Shown here: one piece after another, positions 7,910 to 17,167 of the stretch
Position numbering within the stretch: the stretch's first letter is position 1
Layout: each line of letters starts with the position of its first letter
NCBI RefSeq assembly: GCF_034479375.1
Contig: NZ_CP140155.1
Span: 496,001 to 560,000, forward strand
Length of the DNA: 64,000 bases
Origin: Rhodopseudomonas palustris
GTDB taxonomy: Bacteria; Pseudomonadota; Alphaproteobacteria; Rhizobiales; Xanthobacteraceae
Direction: 5' to 3'
Notes under the pieces: generated by a model
Database searches by the model: none
What the model saw: the letters and a program-made list of their open reading frames with translations, nothing else
Told to the model about the DNA's origin: nothing
Position numbers and translations under genes: made by a program

Positions 7910-10174
7910 TCAGTTTTTGCGCGGCGCCGTTGCCGGCGGCCCGTTCGGCGTCGCCGCGGCAAAGCTGTCCGGGAATCCGAAGCCGGTCGACGACACCGGC
8001 TTGGCCGGCGGGGTCTTGTCCATCGCCTTGTCCATGGCCTTGGCGGCGTCGTCCAGCATCTTTTCGACGCGCACCAGAATATCCGCGCCGCGCCGCGTCA
8101 GCACCGGCGGCGGCGCCGGCTTGCCGTCGTCGTCGGCGGCGCGCGCCGCGGCCTGCGCCTGCGACACCGGCAGCCTTGTGCCCATGCCGACGCCGGCGAG
8201 CTCCTTGATCTCGACGCCCTGATGCGCCGCGATCATGATGTCGCGCCAGGTCTGCGCCGGCAGCGAGCCGCCGGTCATGCGGTTGGTCGGCGAGTAGTCG
8301 TCGTTGCCGTACCACACCGCGCAACTGAAATTGCCGGTGTAGCCGACGAACCAGGCGTCGCGATAGGCGTTGGTGGTGCCGGTCTTGCCCGCGGTCGGAA
8401 TGCCGTCGAGCGCTGCGCGGCGCGCGGTGCCCTCAGAGACGACGTGGCTCATCATCCCGGCCATGTCGGCGGCGACCGAGGCGGGGATCGCCTGCTTCTG
8501 CTTCGGGCCGTCGCGATCGAACCGCCACACCAGATCGCCGGCGCCGGTGCGCACTTCGAGCACCGCGTGCGGCGTCGGCGCCTTGCCCTTGTTCGGGAAG
8601 GTGGCATAGGCCACCGCGTGTTCGAGCACGGTGACTTCGGTCGAGCCGATCGGCAGCGACGGGGTGTCGATCAGCGGCGCCTTGATGCCGAAGCGGCGCG
8701 CGACCTCGACGATCTTGGCGCGGCCGGCCTTCGGCCCGGCCTTGCCGCCGAGCGTGATCGACAGCTTCACCGGGACGACGTTGATCGAGCGGGTGATCGC
8801 CTGCGTCAGCGTCACCGAACCCGAGTAGGAGTGGCCGTAATTCTGCGGGCACCAATTGCCGATGCAGACCGGGCCGTCGACCACGATCGAGGTCGGCTTG
8901 AAGCCGTTGAGCAGCGCGGTCGTATAGACATAGGGCTTGAACGACGAGCCGGGCTGGCGATAGGCGTCGACCGCGCGGTTGAACTGGCTGGCGCCGTAGT
9001 CGCGGCCGCCGACCATGGCGCGGACGCCGCCGTCGAGATCCGACAGCACGGCGGCGGCCTGCGTCGCATGATAGTCGCGGCCGAACTGGCGGAGCTGGTT
9101 CTCGACCGCCGCCTCGGCGGCGCGCTGCACGTTCATGTCGATCGTGGTGCGCACCACGAAGACGCGCTCGGTGTAGGATTTCGGGAACGTCTCGACGATC
9201 TTGCGGACTTCCTCGAACGCCCAGTCGAGATAGTAGTTCGGCGAATTCTCGTCGCGGCGGTCGACCACCGAGGCCGGATTGCGCCGCGCACCGAACACCT
9301 GGCCCTCGGTCATGAAGCCGGCGTCGACCAGATTGTCGAGCACGACGTTGGCGCGAGCGCGCGCCGCCGGCAGGTTGATGTGCGGGGCGAATTTGGTCGG
9401 CGCCTTGAACAGCCCGGCCAGCATCGCGGCCTCGGCGAGGTTCACGTCGCGCACCGATTTGTTGAAGTAGAAATGCGCCGCGCCGTCGGCGCCGAAGGTG
9501 CCGCCGCCCATATAGGCGCGGTCGAGATAGAGCTTGAGGATCTCGTTCTTGGTCAGCCGCGTCTCCAGCCAGATCGCCAGAAACGCCTCGTTGACCTTGC
9601 GCTCCAGCGTGCGCTCGTTCGACAGGAACAGGTTCTTGGCGAGCTGCTGGGTGATCGACGAGCCGCCCTGGCGCACGCCGCCGGCCTGCGCATTGGTCAC
9701 CAGCGCGCGCGCGGTGCCGGCGACGTCGATGCCGAAATGATCGTAGAAGCGGCGGTCCTCGGTGGCGAGCGTCGCCTTGATCAGATTGTCGGGGAAGTCT
9801 TCCAGCGGAATCGAGTCGTTGTGCTTGATGCCGCGATTGCCGATCGGATTGCCGTAGCGATCCAGAAAGCTGACGGCGAGGTCGGATTTCTTCAGCCAGT
9901 CCTCGTCACCGGTCTCGCGAAACGCCGGCTGCGCCAGCGCCAGCAGCACCAGCAGGCCGCCGGCGCCCATCGTGGCGGCCTCCGACAGCGGCTCGACGAA
10001 CACCCAGCGCTTCCAGTGTCCGACATAGAAGCGGTCCATGAAGGTGGAGAAGCGCTCCCACAATTCGCGGATGCCGGCGGCCGACGAGAACAGCGTCGAA
10101 TCGAGCCGCGCGTCGAGGTCCAGAAACCAGTTCCGAACCCGCTGCATCCAATTGTCTGGGAAAATCTTCGGCAC
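7910..10174 (-). CDS. Class A penicillin-binding protein (PBP1A type)
   Basis: The protein has 754 residues from a GTG. An ATG nine codons in is an alternative start. A cytoplasmic basic region and one membrane segment (about 65-83) come first. The GT51 glycosyltransferase domain follows, with catalytic Glu139 in 'ATEDRRFYDHFG', then 'GGSSITQQLAKNLF' and 'RKVNEAFLA'. The transpeptidase domain has SxxK in 'PGSSFKPY' (near residue 405), 'SIN', and 'KTGTT' (near 596). A Pro/Ala-rich tail ends the protein. It polymerises lipid II into glycan strands and crosslinks the peptides at the periplasmic face of the inner membrane. Both active sites look intact. Confidence 0.96.
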   Translation of the reverse strand: MPKIFPDNWMQRVRNWFLDLDARLDSTLFSSAAGIRELWERFSTFMDRFYVGHWKRWVFVEPLSEAATMGAGGLLVLLALAQPAFRETGDEDWLKKSDLAVSFLDRYGNPIGNRGIKHNDSIPLEDFPDNLIKATLATEDRRFYDHFGIDVAGTARALVTNAQAGGVRQGGSSITQQLAKNLFLSNERTLERKVNEAFLAIWLETRLTKNEILKLYLDRAYMGGGTFGADGAAHFYFNKSVRDVNLAEAAMLAGLFKAPTKFAPHINLPAARARANVVLDNLVDAGFMTEGQVFGARRNPASVVDRRDENSPNYYLDWAFEEVRKIVETFPKSYTERVFVVRTTIDMNVQRAAEAAVENQLRQFGRDYHATQAAAVLSDLDGGVRAMVGGRDYGASQFNRAVDAYRQPGSSFKPYVYTTALLNGFKPTSIVVDGPVCIGNWCPQNYGHSYSGSVTLTQAITRSINVVPVKLSITLGGKAGPKAGRAKIVEVARRFGIKAPLIDTPSLPIGSTEVTVLEHAVAYATFPNKGKAPTPHAVLEVRTGAGDLVWRFDRDGPKQKQAIPASVAADMAGMMSHVVSEGTARRAALDGIPTAGKTGTTNAYRDAWFVGYTGNFSCAVWYGNDDYSPTNRMTGGSLPAQTWRDIMIAAHQGVEIKELAGVGMGTRLPVSQAQAAARAADDDGKPAPPPVLTRRGADILVRVEKMLDDAAKAMDKAMDKTPPAKPVSSTGFGFPDSFAAATPNGPPATAPRKN

Positions 10175-10473
10175 CGGCTTCGACCAATCGCGTCAACGGC
10201 GCCGGGCAGGGCGCCTCAATCCGTCTTGCTGCAGCGTTACGGCAAACCCAAGGCGCGCGTGGCGAGCCTCGCGCGATGCTTCGGGAATCTCCATTCTTGT
10301 AGCCGAGGATCGGCCATAAACCAATGGCCGCGCAGGGATTTTCCAGCGCGCGGGGGCGCCGCTTCGGCCCCGAATGGCTGCCGCTGCGGCTAACCGCTTG
10401 CGCCGGCGGCATAACTCCTCCTAGAACGGCGCTTCCGCCCGCATCGACGCGGCGCCCACCGCATGACCAAGGC

Positions 10474-10986
10474 ATGATCGCAGCTCCCAAGAAGGCTTCC
10501 CCCCAGGACGGTTTCTTCTGGAAAACCAAAACCTTGGAAGAGATGTCCGGGGCCGAATGGGAGAGTCTGTGCGACGGCTGCGCGCGCTGCTGCCTGGAGA
10601 AGCTCGAGGACGAGGATTCGGGGCGGATCTATTTCACCCATGTCGGCTGCCGGCTGCTCGACGGCGACGCCTGCGCGTGCCGGGACTATGCGAATCGCTC
10701 GGACCGGGTGCCGGACTGCGTCCGGCTGACGCCGGAGAACGTCCGCAACCTGAGCTGGCTGCCGCCGAGCTGCGGCTATCGGCTGGTCGCCGAGGGGCGC
10801 GATCTGTACTGGTGGCATCCCTTGATCTCCGGCGATCCGAACAGCGTGCACGACGCCGGGGTGTCGGTGCGCGGGCGGGTCGAGGCGATGGAGACCGAGG
10901 TTTCGGTCGAGGACCTCGAGGATCACATCGTGTCCTGGCCGGCGCTGCTGCCGAAGCGCGCCAGGCTGAAGAAGCGGCCGGCGTGA
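10474..10986 (+). CDS. YcgN-type cysteine-cluster protein (UPF0260)
   Basis: The protein has 170 residues from the ATG at 10474. A longer open frame upstream is rich in arginine shadows and not supported. The conserved cysteines are visible as '[15 protein letters not shown]', '[15 protein letters not shown]' and '[11 protein letters not shown]', with '[23 protein letters not shown]' after them. This matches the UPF0260/YcgN family, soluble proteins thought to bind a metal or Fe-S cluster, with no proven function. It is transcribed divergently from the penicillin-binding protein gene. Confidence 0.9.
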   Translation: MIAAPKKASPQDGFFWKTKTLEEMSGAEWESLCDGCARCCLEKLEDEDSGRIYFTHVGCRLLDGDACACRDYANRSDRVPDCVRLTPENVRNLSWLPPSCGYRLVAEGRDLYWWHPLISGDPNSVHDAGVSVRGRVEAMETEVSVEDLEDHIVSWPALLPKRARLKKRPA

Positions 10987-11047
10987 GACGCGGCGTCGCG
11001 CCGGGTGGCCGCCCTGCGCGGCTCGACTCCCCTCCAGAAGACAAAGC

Positions 11048-11794
11048 ATGACCACCGCACTGATCATCCTCGCTTTCGCCGGCCTGTGGGCCGGCATGCA
11101 GAACACGCTCGCCGGGGGCGGGTCGTTCGTCACGCTGCCGGCGTTGCTGCTTGCCGGGCTCACGCCGCTGTCGGCCAACATCACCTCGACGGTGGCGCTG
11201 TTTCCCGGGCAGATGGCCTCGGGCTACGCCGGCCGCAGCATGGTGCGCGGCGTCGGCCGGCTGTCGTTCCCCTGGCTGGTGACCATCAGCCTGATCGGCG
11301 GCATGTTCGGCGCGGTGCTGCTGCTGATCACGCCGCCGACGATGTTCGCGCGGATGATGCCGTGGCTGGTGCTGTTCGCGACGCTGGTGTTCGCCTGGGG
11401 CAGTTTCCTGCGCAAGCCGGTCGCGGAGGGGCGGCAGATCAGCCTGCCGCTGCTGGTCGCCGCGCAGTTCCTGATCGCGGTCTATGGCGGCTATTTCGGC
11501 GGCGGCATCGGCTTTCTGATGATGGCCGCCTTGTCGATCGCGGGCCAGAGCGCGCGCAACGCCGGCGCCACCAAGAACGCGCTCGCGGCCGCGATGAACG
11601 CCTCCGCGGTGGCGCTGTTCGCGCTGTCGAGCGAGGTGAAATGGCTGGAGGTCGCGGTGCTGGCGGCGTCGTCCACCGTCGGCTATCTGCTCGGCGTCTG
11701 GGTGCTGCGCCGCGTCAACGAGAAATGGCTGCGGATCGGCGTCGTGGTGCTGGGCGTGGCGCTGACGGTGGGACTGTTCTGGCGGCAGTTCTGA
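11048..11794 (+). CDS. TauE/SafE-type (DUF81) anion exporter
   Basis: The protein has 248 residues and about eight hydrophobic segments. The first inverted-repeat half carries 'GLWAGMQNTLAGGGSFVTLPALL' in segments and 'PLSANITSTVALFPGQ'. The second half carries 'YGGYFGGGIGFLMMA' and 'NAGATKNALAAAMNASA'. These are hallmarks of the TauE/SafE family, inner-membrane exporters for sulfite, sulfoacetate and related small anions. The substrate cannot be told from sequence. It stands alone on its strand. Confidence 0.92.
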   Translation: MTTALIILAFAGLWAGMQNTLAGGGSFVTLPALLLAGLTPLSANITSTVALFPGQMASGYAGRSMVRGVGRLSFPWLVTISLIGGMFGAVLLLITPPTMFARMMPWLVLFATLVFAWGSFLRKPVAEGRQISLPLLVAAQFLIAVYGGYFGGGIGFLMMAALSIAGQSARNAGATKNALAAAMNASAVALFALSSEVKWLEVAVLAASSTVGYLLGVWVLRRVNEKWLRIGVVVLGVALTVGLFWRQF

Positions 11795-11810
11795 GCGGAT
11801 TCCGGGGCGG

Positions 11811-11993
11811 TCAGGAATTCGCGGCCGGCCCGACCCGGCCGTCCTCGCGCGCCGATCGCCTTGCGCCGACGCGCCAATAACACCACCGCCAGCGCATCGG
11901 CCTGGGCGTCGGCGACATCGTGAACAGCATGCAGACGAGCGAGGTCCAGGTGTGGACCTCGCTCCAGATGTCGAGACCCCGCGTTCCCCTCAC
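11811..11993 (-). pseudogene. Remnant of a PepSY-associated membrane protein gene
   Basis: Directly after the siderophore receptor a GTG overlaps its stop (GTGA) and opens a 60-codon frame. The first third reads 'IWSEVHTWTSLVCMLF', the start of the first helix in the PepSY-associated TM proteins that commonly follow such receptors. The hydrophobic continuation is then missing and the frame turns into an arginine-rich tail with no membrane character. The simplest reading is a gene with a large internal or 3' deletion. Intact homologues exceed 350 residues (recollection). Confidence 0.45.
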
Positions 11994-14308
11994 CAGCGAT
12001 AGCTTGCGGTCGCGGTGATGACCCGCGGGGCGATGTACTGGCAGCCGCCGGTGGCGGTGCACATCGCGTTGTCCTTGTCGGCGATGTTCTTGACGTTGAG
12101 CGCCAGATTGATGCCCTTCGGCTGGCGATAATGCAGCCCGGCGTCGACCACCGTATAGGCGTCGTTGGTGATCGTGTTGAGGATGTCCATGTAGGACTCG
12201 CCGATATAGCGGAAGCCGGCGCCGAAGCCCCAGCCGGCCAGCGGTCCGCTCTGCAGCGTGTAGTCGGCGAAGGCCGAGGCCATGTTGCGGGGGATCAGCA
12301 CCGGCATCTTGCCGACGTCGCCGTTGTTGCTCTGGGTATTCTTCAGGTTCTGCAGCGTGTAGCTCGCCAGAAGATTGAGGCCCGGCACCGGCCTGGCCAG
12401 CATCTCCAGCTCCAGGCCGCGCGAATTCACCTGGCCGGTCTGGATGTTGTAGTTCAGGTGGTTCGGATCGGCGGTCAGCACGTTGTCCTGGGTGAGGTCG
12501 AACACCGCCGCGGTGAACAGCAGATCGCGGTTCGGCTGGAACTTGATGCCGCCTTCGTATTGCTTGCCCTTGGTGGGCTTGAAGGCGTTGGAGTTGAAAT
12601 CGACGCCTCCTGTCGGCAGGAACGATTCGGAATAGCTGACATACGGCGCGAGGCCGTTGTCGAACAGATAGGTCAGGCCGGCGCGCTTGGTGAAGGCGGT
12701 GTCGTCGTTGGGCTGCGGCACGCCGGTGAGGCGGTTGAGGATGGTCTGCTGGGCGGCGTCGTAGCGGCCGCCGAGCGTCAGGATCCAGTTCTGCAGCTTG
12801 ATCTGGTCCTGCAGATAGACGCCGGCCTGGTTCAGGTTCTGCTTGTAGCTCTGCAGCCGGAACGTCGGCATCGCCACCGTCTGGCCGTAGACCGGATTGA
12901 GCACGTCGAGCGACGGCGCCAGGCCGCCGAACGATTCGCCTTCGAGCTTGAACGCCTGATAGTCGGTCCCGATCAGCACGGTGTGCTGCAGCGGGCCGGT
13001 CCAGGTCTTGGCGATGACGTGGTTGTCGGTGCCGAAGCTGTCGCTGTTCTCGAGCACCCGGCGCGCGTTGCGTGGAAACACCGTCTGGGTGTCGAGCGGG
13101 GTGCCGGCCAGGGTGATGGAACGATACTCCATATCGACGTGGCCGTAGCGCGCCCGCGAGCGCACGATCAGATCGTCGCTGAAGCGGTGCTCGAACTGAT
13201 AGCCGATCCGGTACTGGGTCTGGTCGAAGGTGTTGTAAGATGGATCGCCGACAAACAGCGGCAGCGCGCGCATGTCGACGACCTTGCCGCCGCGGACGGT
13301 TGCGACCGACAGCGGGCTGGCGATGCCGGTGACGTCGTGCTGATAGTCGCTGAGGATCGTCAGGGTGGTGTCGTTGGTCGGCCGCCAGGTCACCGCCGGC
13401 GCGATATAGGCGCGGTCGTCCTTGATCTTGTCGGAGAACTTCGCGACCTGCGCGTCGGAATCCCGCAGCACGCCGGTCAGCCGATAGAGCAGGGTCTTGT
13501 CCTTGTCGACCGGGCCGCCGACATCGAACGCTCCCTGCAGCCGGTCGGCGCTGCCGACCAGGCCGACCACCTCGCCGAACGCCTGGTCGGTCGGGCGCTT
13601 GCTGATCAGATCGATCAGACCGCCGGGCGGGCTCTGGCCGTACATCACCGAGCTCGGGCCCTTGACGACGTCGATGCGCTGCACGCCGTAGGGCTCGTTG
13701 CGGAACACCGAGAAATAGGCCGAGCCGTTGGCGGTGTCGCGCAGGCCGTCGCGGAAATTGGAGAAGCCGTTGGTTTCGAAGCCGCGAATGCGGGCCTGAT
13801 CGTAGCGGGGATCGCCGCCGAACGTCTGCACCGCGACGCCGGCGGTGTATTGCAGCGCCTGCGCGACGGTGTCGATGCCGCGCGCATCGAGATTGTCGCG
13901 GCTGATCACGGAGATCGATTGCGGCGTCTCGATCAGCCTGGTGTCGGTCTTGGTGCCGCTGGCGCTGACGCTCGGCACGAAGCCGGGCACCGGATCGGTG
14001 CCGCGCTCGAACACGGCGCGCTGCGTCGGCTGCACAGGCAGCGGCGCTGGCGCCGCACGCTGCGCGGACCTGCGCGAGCGCCCGGTGGCGGAGCGGCTTC
14101 GTTCACGCGGCGCTTGCGCCTGCCGCCGGCCCGCCTGCGGCGCGGTGATTTCGACAGCGGGCAGCTCGGTCGCCGCCGGCTTGGCCCCCTGTGCGGCCGC
14201 GGAAGACGGAAGCCAAACGATCGGCACGATCAACGCGCTGCTCAGCCATAGTGCGTTGAGCACAGGTCTACGACCGGCATTCGCGCCGGCATTAACGGTT
14301 TTCATCAT
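11990..14308 (-). CDS. TonB-dependent siderophore receptor
   Basis: The protein has 772 residues. A signal peptide (about 1-40, ending 'SSAAAQ') and a basic Pro/Ala-rich linker come first. The plug domain has 'RLIETPQSISVISRDNL', 'QALQYTAGV', 'ARIRGFET' and 'VKGPSSVMYGQSPPGG'. A 22-strand type barrel follows, ending in the C-terminal aromatic signature 'ITATASYRW'. There is no N-terminal STN signalling domain, so it is a transport-only receptor of the ferric-hydroxamate type (FhuA/FoxA-like). It imports a ferric siderophore across the outer membrane with TonB energy. A truncated PepSY-type gene follows directly. Confidence 0.95.
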   Translation of the reverse strand: MMKTVNAGANAGRRPVLNALWLSSALIVPIVWLPSSAAAQGAKPAATELPAVEITAPQAGRRQAQAPRERSRSATGRSRRSAQRAAPAPLPVQPTQRAVFERGTDPVPGFVPSVSASGTKTDTRLIETPQSISVISRDNLDARGIDTVAQALQYTAGVAVQTFGGDPRYDQARIRGFETNGFSNFRDGLRDTANGSAYFSVFRNEPYGVQRIDVVKGPSSVMYGQSPPGGLIDLISKRPTDQAFGEVVGLVGSADRLQGAFDVGGPVDKDKTLLYRLTGVLRDSDAQVAKFSDKIKDDRAYIAPAVTWRPTNDTTLTILSDYQHDVTGIASPLSVATVRGGKVVDMRALPLFVGDPSYNTFDQTQYRIGYQFEHRFSDDLIVRSRARYGHVDMEYRSITLAGTPLDTQTVFPRNARRVLENSDSFGTDNHVIAKTWTGPLQHTVLIGTDYQAFKLEGESFGGLAPSLDVLNPVYGQTVAMPTFRLQSYKQNLNQAGVYLQDQIKLQNWILTLGGRYDAAQQTILNRLTGVPQPNDDTAFTKRAGLTYLFDNGLAPYVSYSESFLPTGGVDFNSNAFKPTKGKQYEGGIKFQPNRDLLFTAAVFDLTQDNVLTADPNHLNYNIQTGQVNSRGLELEMLARPVPGLNLLASYTLQNLKNTQSNNGDVGKMPVLIPRNMASAFADYTLQSGPLAGWGFGAGFRYIGESYMDILNTITNDAYTVVDAGLHYRQPKGINLALNVKNIADKDNAMCTATGGCQYIAPRVITATASYRW

Positions 14309-14385
14309 TCGCCCCCAGTTGCGAGAGACGAACTAATCGAATGGAACAACGTGTATCAATGTGAACACAAAGCTTCTGCGGGAAT

Positions 14386-14531
14386 GTAGTTTGGAATTGC
14401 TCGAACGAAAGCCGCGCCGCAGGCATCGGTGCATTTCGGTGTGGCGTCTATCGTGTTGGTATTGCTGACGTGCCGGAACTGAGACGAGAGCGTGCCGGTG
14501 CGACGGGTGTCTTTGAATCGTTCAAACGAAA
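14386..14531. promoter_or_regulatory. Candidate operator pair in the receptor/caspase divergent region
   Basis: Two related sites lie about 120 bases apart. One is a perfect inverted repeat 'TTTGAATCGTTCAAA' at 14512-14526 followed by 'CGAAAG'. The other is a diverged version, 'TTTGGAATTGCTCGAAC' followed by 'GAAAG', near 14391-14412. The arrangement resembles an iron-responsive (Irr-type) box but is not an exact match to the consensus I recall. The gap 14309-14717 holds no convincing gene. Confidence 0.3.
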
Positions 14532-14717
14532 GGGCGACCTGTAGGTGCCGCTGGCGCATGGCGGTCCGCCGCAGGCGCAGAACTTTGGAAGTGCGCCGGG
14601 AGCGGAGACGGTTCGCCGACCCCGTTGCATTCCGCCGCTTGGAAAACGCACTGTTCTCGCGCCGACCAAATCGGGGTAAGCTGCGGCTCCCGGCACGGGA
14701 GTCTGAGTGGAAACGGC

Positions 14718-16049
14718 ATGGGGCGTTGGGCAATCGGAATTGCGCTGGCGGTGGTGGCCGCGCTCTGGCTGTCGCCGGCGCGCGCCGAAAAGCGCGTCGC
14801 GCTGGTGATCGGCAATTCCGGCTATCAGAACGTGTCGCGGCTCGACAATCCGCAGAACGACGCGGTGCTGATGGCCGGGACGCTCAGTGCCATCGGCTTC
14901 AAGCTGGTCGGCGGCCGCGCCCAGCTCGATCTCGACAAGCCGTCGCTCGATGCCGCCGTGCAGAATTTCGGCCGGCAGATCCAGGGCGCCGACGTCGCGC
15001 TGTTCTATTATGCCGGCCACGGCGTGCAGATCAGCGGCGCCAACTATCTGGTTCCGGTCAATGCCAATCCGACCCGCGAGGCCGACGTCGACTTCCAGAT
15101 GGTCGACGTCAACGTCGTGCTGCGCCAGATGCAGGGGGCGGGAACGCGGCTGAAGATCGTCATCCTCGACGCCTGCCGCAACAACCCTTTCGGCACGCGA
15201 GGACTGCGAACCTCGGAGGGCGGGCTGGCGCAGATGCGCGCGCCCGACGGCACGCTGATCTCCTACGCCACGCAGCCCGGCAGCGTCGCGCTCGACGGCG
15301 GCGACGGCCACAGCCCATATACGCGCGCGCTGGCCGCGACCGTGAAGCGCGCCGGGCTCGATCTGTTCCAGACCTTCAATCAGGTCGGCCTCGCGGTGAT
15401 GCGCGCGACCGCGGGCGCGCAACAGCCCTGGGTGTCGTCGTCGCCGATCGACGGCACGTTCTATTTCGTCGCGCCCGCATTGCCGTCCGCGCCGCCACCT
15501 GCGACGCAGGAGGCGCGACTGAGCGAGACCCCGCGCCGCAGCGATGGCCGCGCGCCGCTGACCGACGCCGACGAACTTCGCGAACTCCGCGACCGGCTGT
15601 ACGAACGCAATTTCGATCCGGAGGAGCCGGACGGCAAGGCCGGCCTGCGCACGGCGATCGCCAAGTTCCAGGAGAAGGCGGCGATGCCGCAGACCGGGGA
15701 GGCGACCGAGGGCGTGCTGGCGCGGCTGCGGCAGAGCGACGAGCTGCGGCCCTGGGGATCGATCGTGTACGACCCCGACAACGAGAAGTGGGGCATCTCC
15801 TGGAACCACGCGTCGCGCAAAGCCGCGGTGTCGGATGCAAGCGGGAAATGCGGCGGTGCGCCGTGCAAGGTCGAACTCAGCTTCTACGGCAAGCGCTGCG
15901 GCGCCTTCGCGGTGTCGGCGATGTCGTGGTCGCTGGTCGACCGCGACAGCGTCCAGGCGGCGAAAGATGCCGCGCTCAGCGCCTGCGGCAAGTCCGGCAA
16001 GCCGTGCCGCGTGATCGGCGCGGTGTGCGCCGACGGCTCCGGCCGCTGA
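14718..16049 (+). CDS. Secreted caspase-like (C14) protein with DUF4189 domain
   Basis: The protein has 443 residues from the ATG at 14718, the start that gives a clean signal peptide (about 1-23, ending 'ARA'). The caspase-fold domain (about 25-255) has 'RVALVIGNSGYQ', the histidine in 'LFYYAGHGVQISG' and the cysteine in 'ILDACRNNPF', so the His-Cys dyad is present. A helical segment resembling a peptidoglycan-binding repeat follows (about 300-345). A C-terminal DUF4189-like domain (about 350-443) has paired cysteines and 'WGISWNHASRKAA'. It is a periplasmic metacaspase-like protease with unknown substrate. Basic P1 preference is usual in the family. Confidence 0.88.
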   Translation: MGRWAIGIALAVVAALWLSPARAEKRVALVIGNSGYQNVSRLDNPQNDAVLMAGTLSAIGFKLVGGRAQLDLDKPSLDAAVQNFGRQIQGADVALFYYAGHGVQISGANYLVPVNANPTREADVDFQMVDVNVVLRQMQGAGTRLKIVILDACRNNPFGTRGLRTSEGGLAQMRAPDGTLISYATQPGSVALDGGDGHSPYTRALAATVKRAGLDLFQTFNQVGLAVMRATAGAQQPWVSSSPIDGTFYFVAPALPSAPPPATQEARLSETPRRSDGRAPLTDADELRELRDRLYERNFDPEEPDGKAGLRTAIAKFQEKAAMPQTGEATEGVLARLRQSDELRPWGSIVYDPDNEKWGISWNHASRKAAVSDASGKCGGAPCKVELSFYGKRCGAFAVSAMSWSLVDRDSVQAAKDAALSACGKSGKPCRVIGAVCADGSGR

Positions 16050-16078
16050 CGCCGCTGACGCCGGCGGCGCGGCTGTCG

Positions 16079-16600
16079 CTACTGCTTCGACGCGGTCCAG
16101 CGGCCGACGCATCCGTCGGAGCGCCGGAACGAGCCGGAGCCGCTGCGGGCCGAGAAACGGCCGGAGCTGGTCCAACTGATGCCATTGGCCGAGCCGGCGC
16201 CGGTGGTCGAGCCGTTCGGCGAGACTCGTCCGGACGTGTACTGCCCGATGATCCTGCCGCTGGTGATGACGATCGCCTCGGTGGCGCCGCCGCAAGGCGT
16301 GCCGACGCTCGACACCGACCATGCGCCGTCGAAACTGCCGCCGGCGCCCGCGCCGGCGCTGCCGCTGCTCTTGCGTGTGGCGGGGCGTGTCGTCTCGGCG
16401 GCGGGCTTGCTGCGCCGTGCCGGCTTGGCCGGCTCGACGGTCCGCGGCGTCGCGCGCGTTCCGGACAGCGACTTCTCGGTGTTGCCGATGCTGCCGCCGG
16501 CGCTGCCCGATTGCGCGGCTGCCGATCCCGGAACACAGGCGATGGCGAACGCGGCTGTTAGCAGGGCGGCTCTCGTCACTAATCGAACGACGTCTTGCAT
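16079..16600 (-). CDS. Secreted Ser/Thr-rich protein, function unknown
   Basis: The protein has 173 residues from the ATG at 16600. A longer frame reaches 16783 but has no signal peptide, whereas this start gives a clear one (about 5-30, ending 'AAAQ'). A low-complexity basic linker (about 45-90) is followed by a beta-rich domain with 'FDGAWSVSSVGTPCGGA', 'GRIIGQYTSG' and 'RFSARSGSGSFRRSDGCVGRW'. That pattern occurs in small periplasmic glycine-rich proteins of Rhizobiales with no assigned role. It converges on the caspase-like gene, with 29 bases between the stops. Confidence 0.7.
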   Translation of the reverse strand: MQDVVRLVTRAALLTAAFAIACVPGSAAAQSGSAGGSIGNTEKSLSGTRATPRTVEPAKPARRSKPAAETTRPATRKSSGSAGAGAGGSFDGAWSVSSVGTPCGGATEAIVITSGRIIGQYTSGRVSPNGSTTGAGSANGISWTSSGRFSARSGSGSFRRSDGCVGRWTASKQ

Positions 16601-17167
16601 GATGCGCTGGCTTCCAGGTGACGCGGGTGTTCGTGGCGGTTCGTCGGCGAGGTTCGCCGCTGTCGCTCCACGCGTCAAGGCCTGCATCCTCGGTTGGGAC
16701 GTGCCAGGAGGCCGCATCTGGACGTACGGTCGCGACCCGTGAAGAACGCGCCGCGTCGTCGCTATCGACGACGTTCGCGTCAAGAACAGACGGCGCTCGC
16801 TTTCCGGCCGCCGCAGCGGCGCTGCGCGACATCGAGGTTGTTAGTACGGTCCGGTCGACGACCCTGTCGCGGGGGGCAACGACAATCAGGTCCACGCGCC
16901 GCGCAAGCGGCGACCGACGATCGCCTCGTTCAAGGCGAAGACGCGCCATGACGTCGGGCGCCGCCGCGGCCGATCCAACGGGACGACGCGAGCTGCGACG
17001 CGGAACCACGCGCCGACGCAGCGCTGGAACTGCGCTACTGTGATGTGGCGCACGGTCGTCGGGCAGGGGGATCGCATATCGGCTCCGGCGCGGCGCTCGT
17101 CGGGGACTCGCCTCCGTAAAACTACGGCTCGGGACTATCCCAAATAGAACACCCGCGCGGATTGTGA
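16601..17167. other. Non-coding stretch, no gene supported
   Basis: Several arginine-rich open frames exist on both strands, but none has a plausible start, composition or recognisable motif. The stretch leads into the small-RNA candidate at 17168. Confidence 0.5.

Noticed and set aside
7736..10393. Open frame of 885 codons on the plus strand
   Set aside because: It is the antisense of the penicillin-binding protein gene, whose catalytic motifs are all intact.
14356..14733. Minus-strand 125-codon frame upstream of the siderophore receptor
   Set aside because: It is Arg-rich, without signal or domain, and crosses the divergent promoter region.
14448..17009. Open frame of 853 codons on the minus strand
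   Set aside because: It is the antisense of the caspase-like gene, extended by high GC. There is no domain and the composition is dominated by Arg/Gly/Ala.
16618..17043. Possible plus-strand gene in the gap before the small RNA
   Set aside because: It has no ribosome-binding site, a composition typical of random high-GC frames, and no motif.
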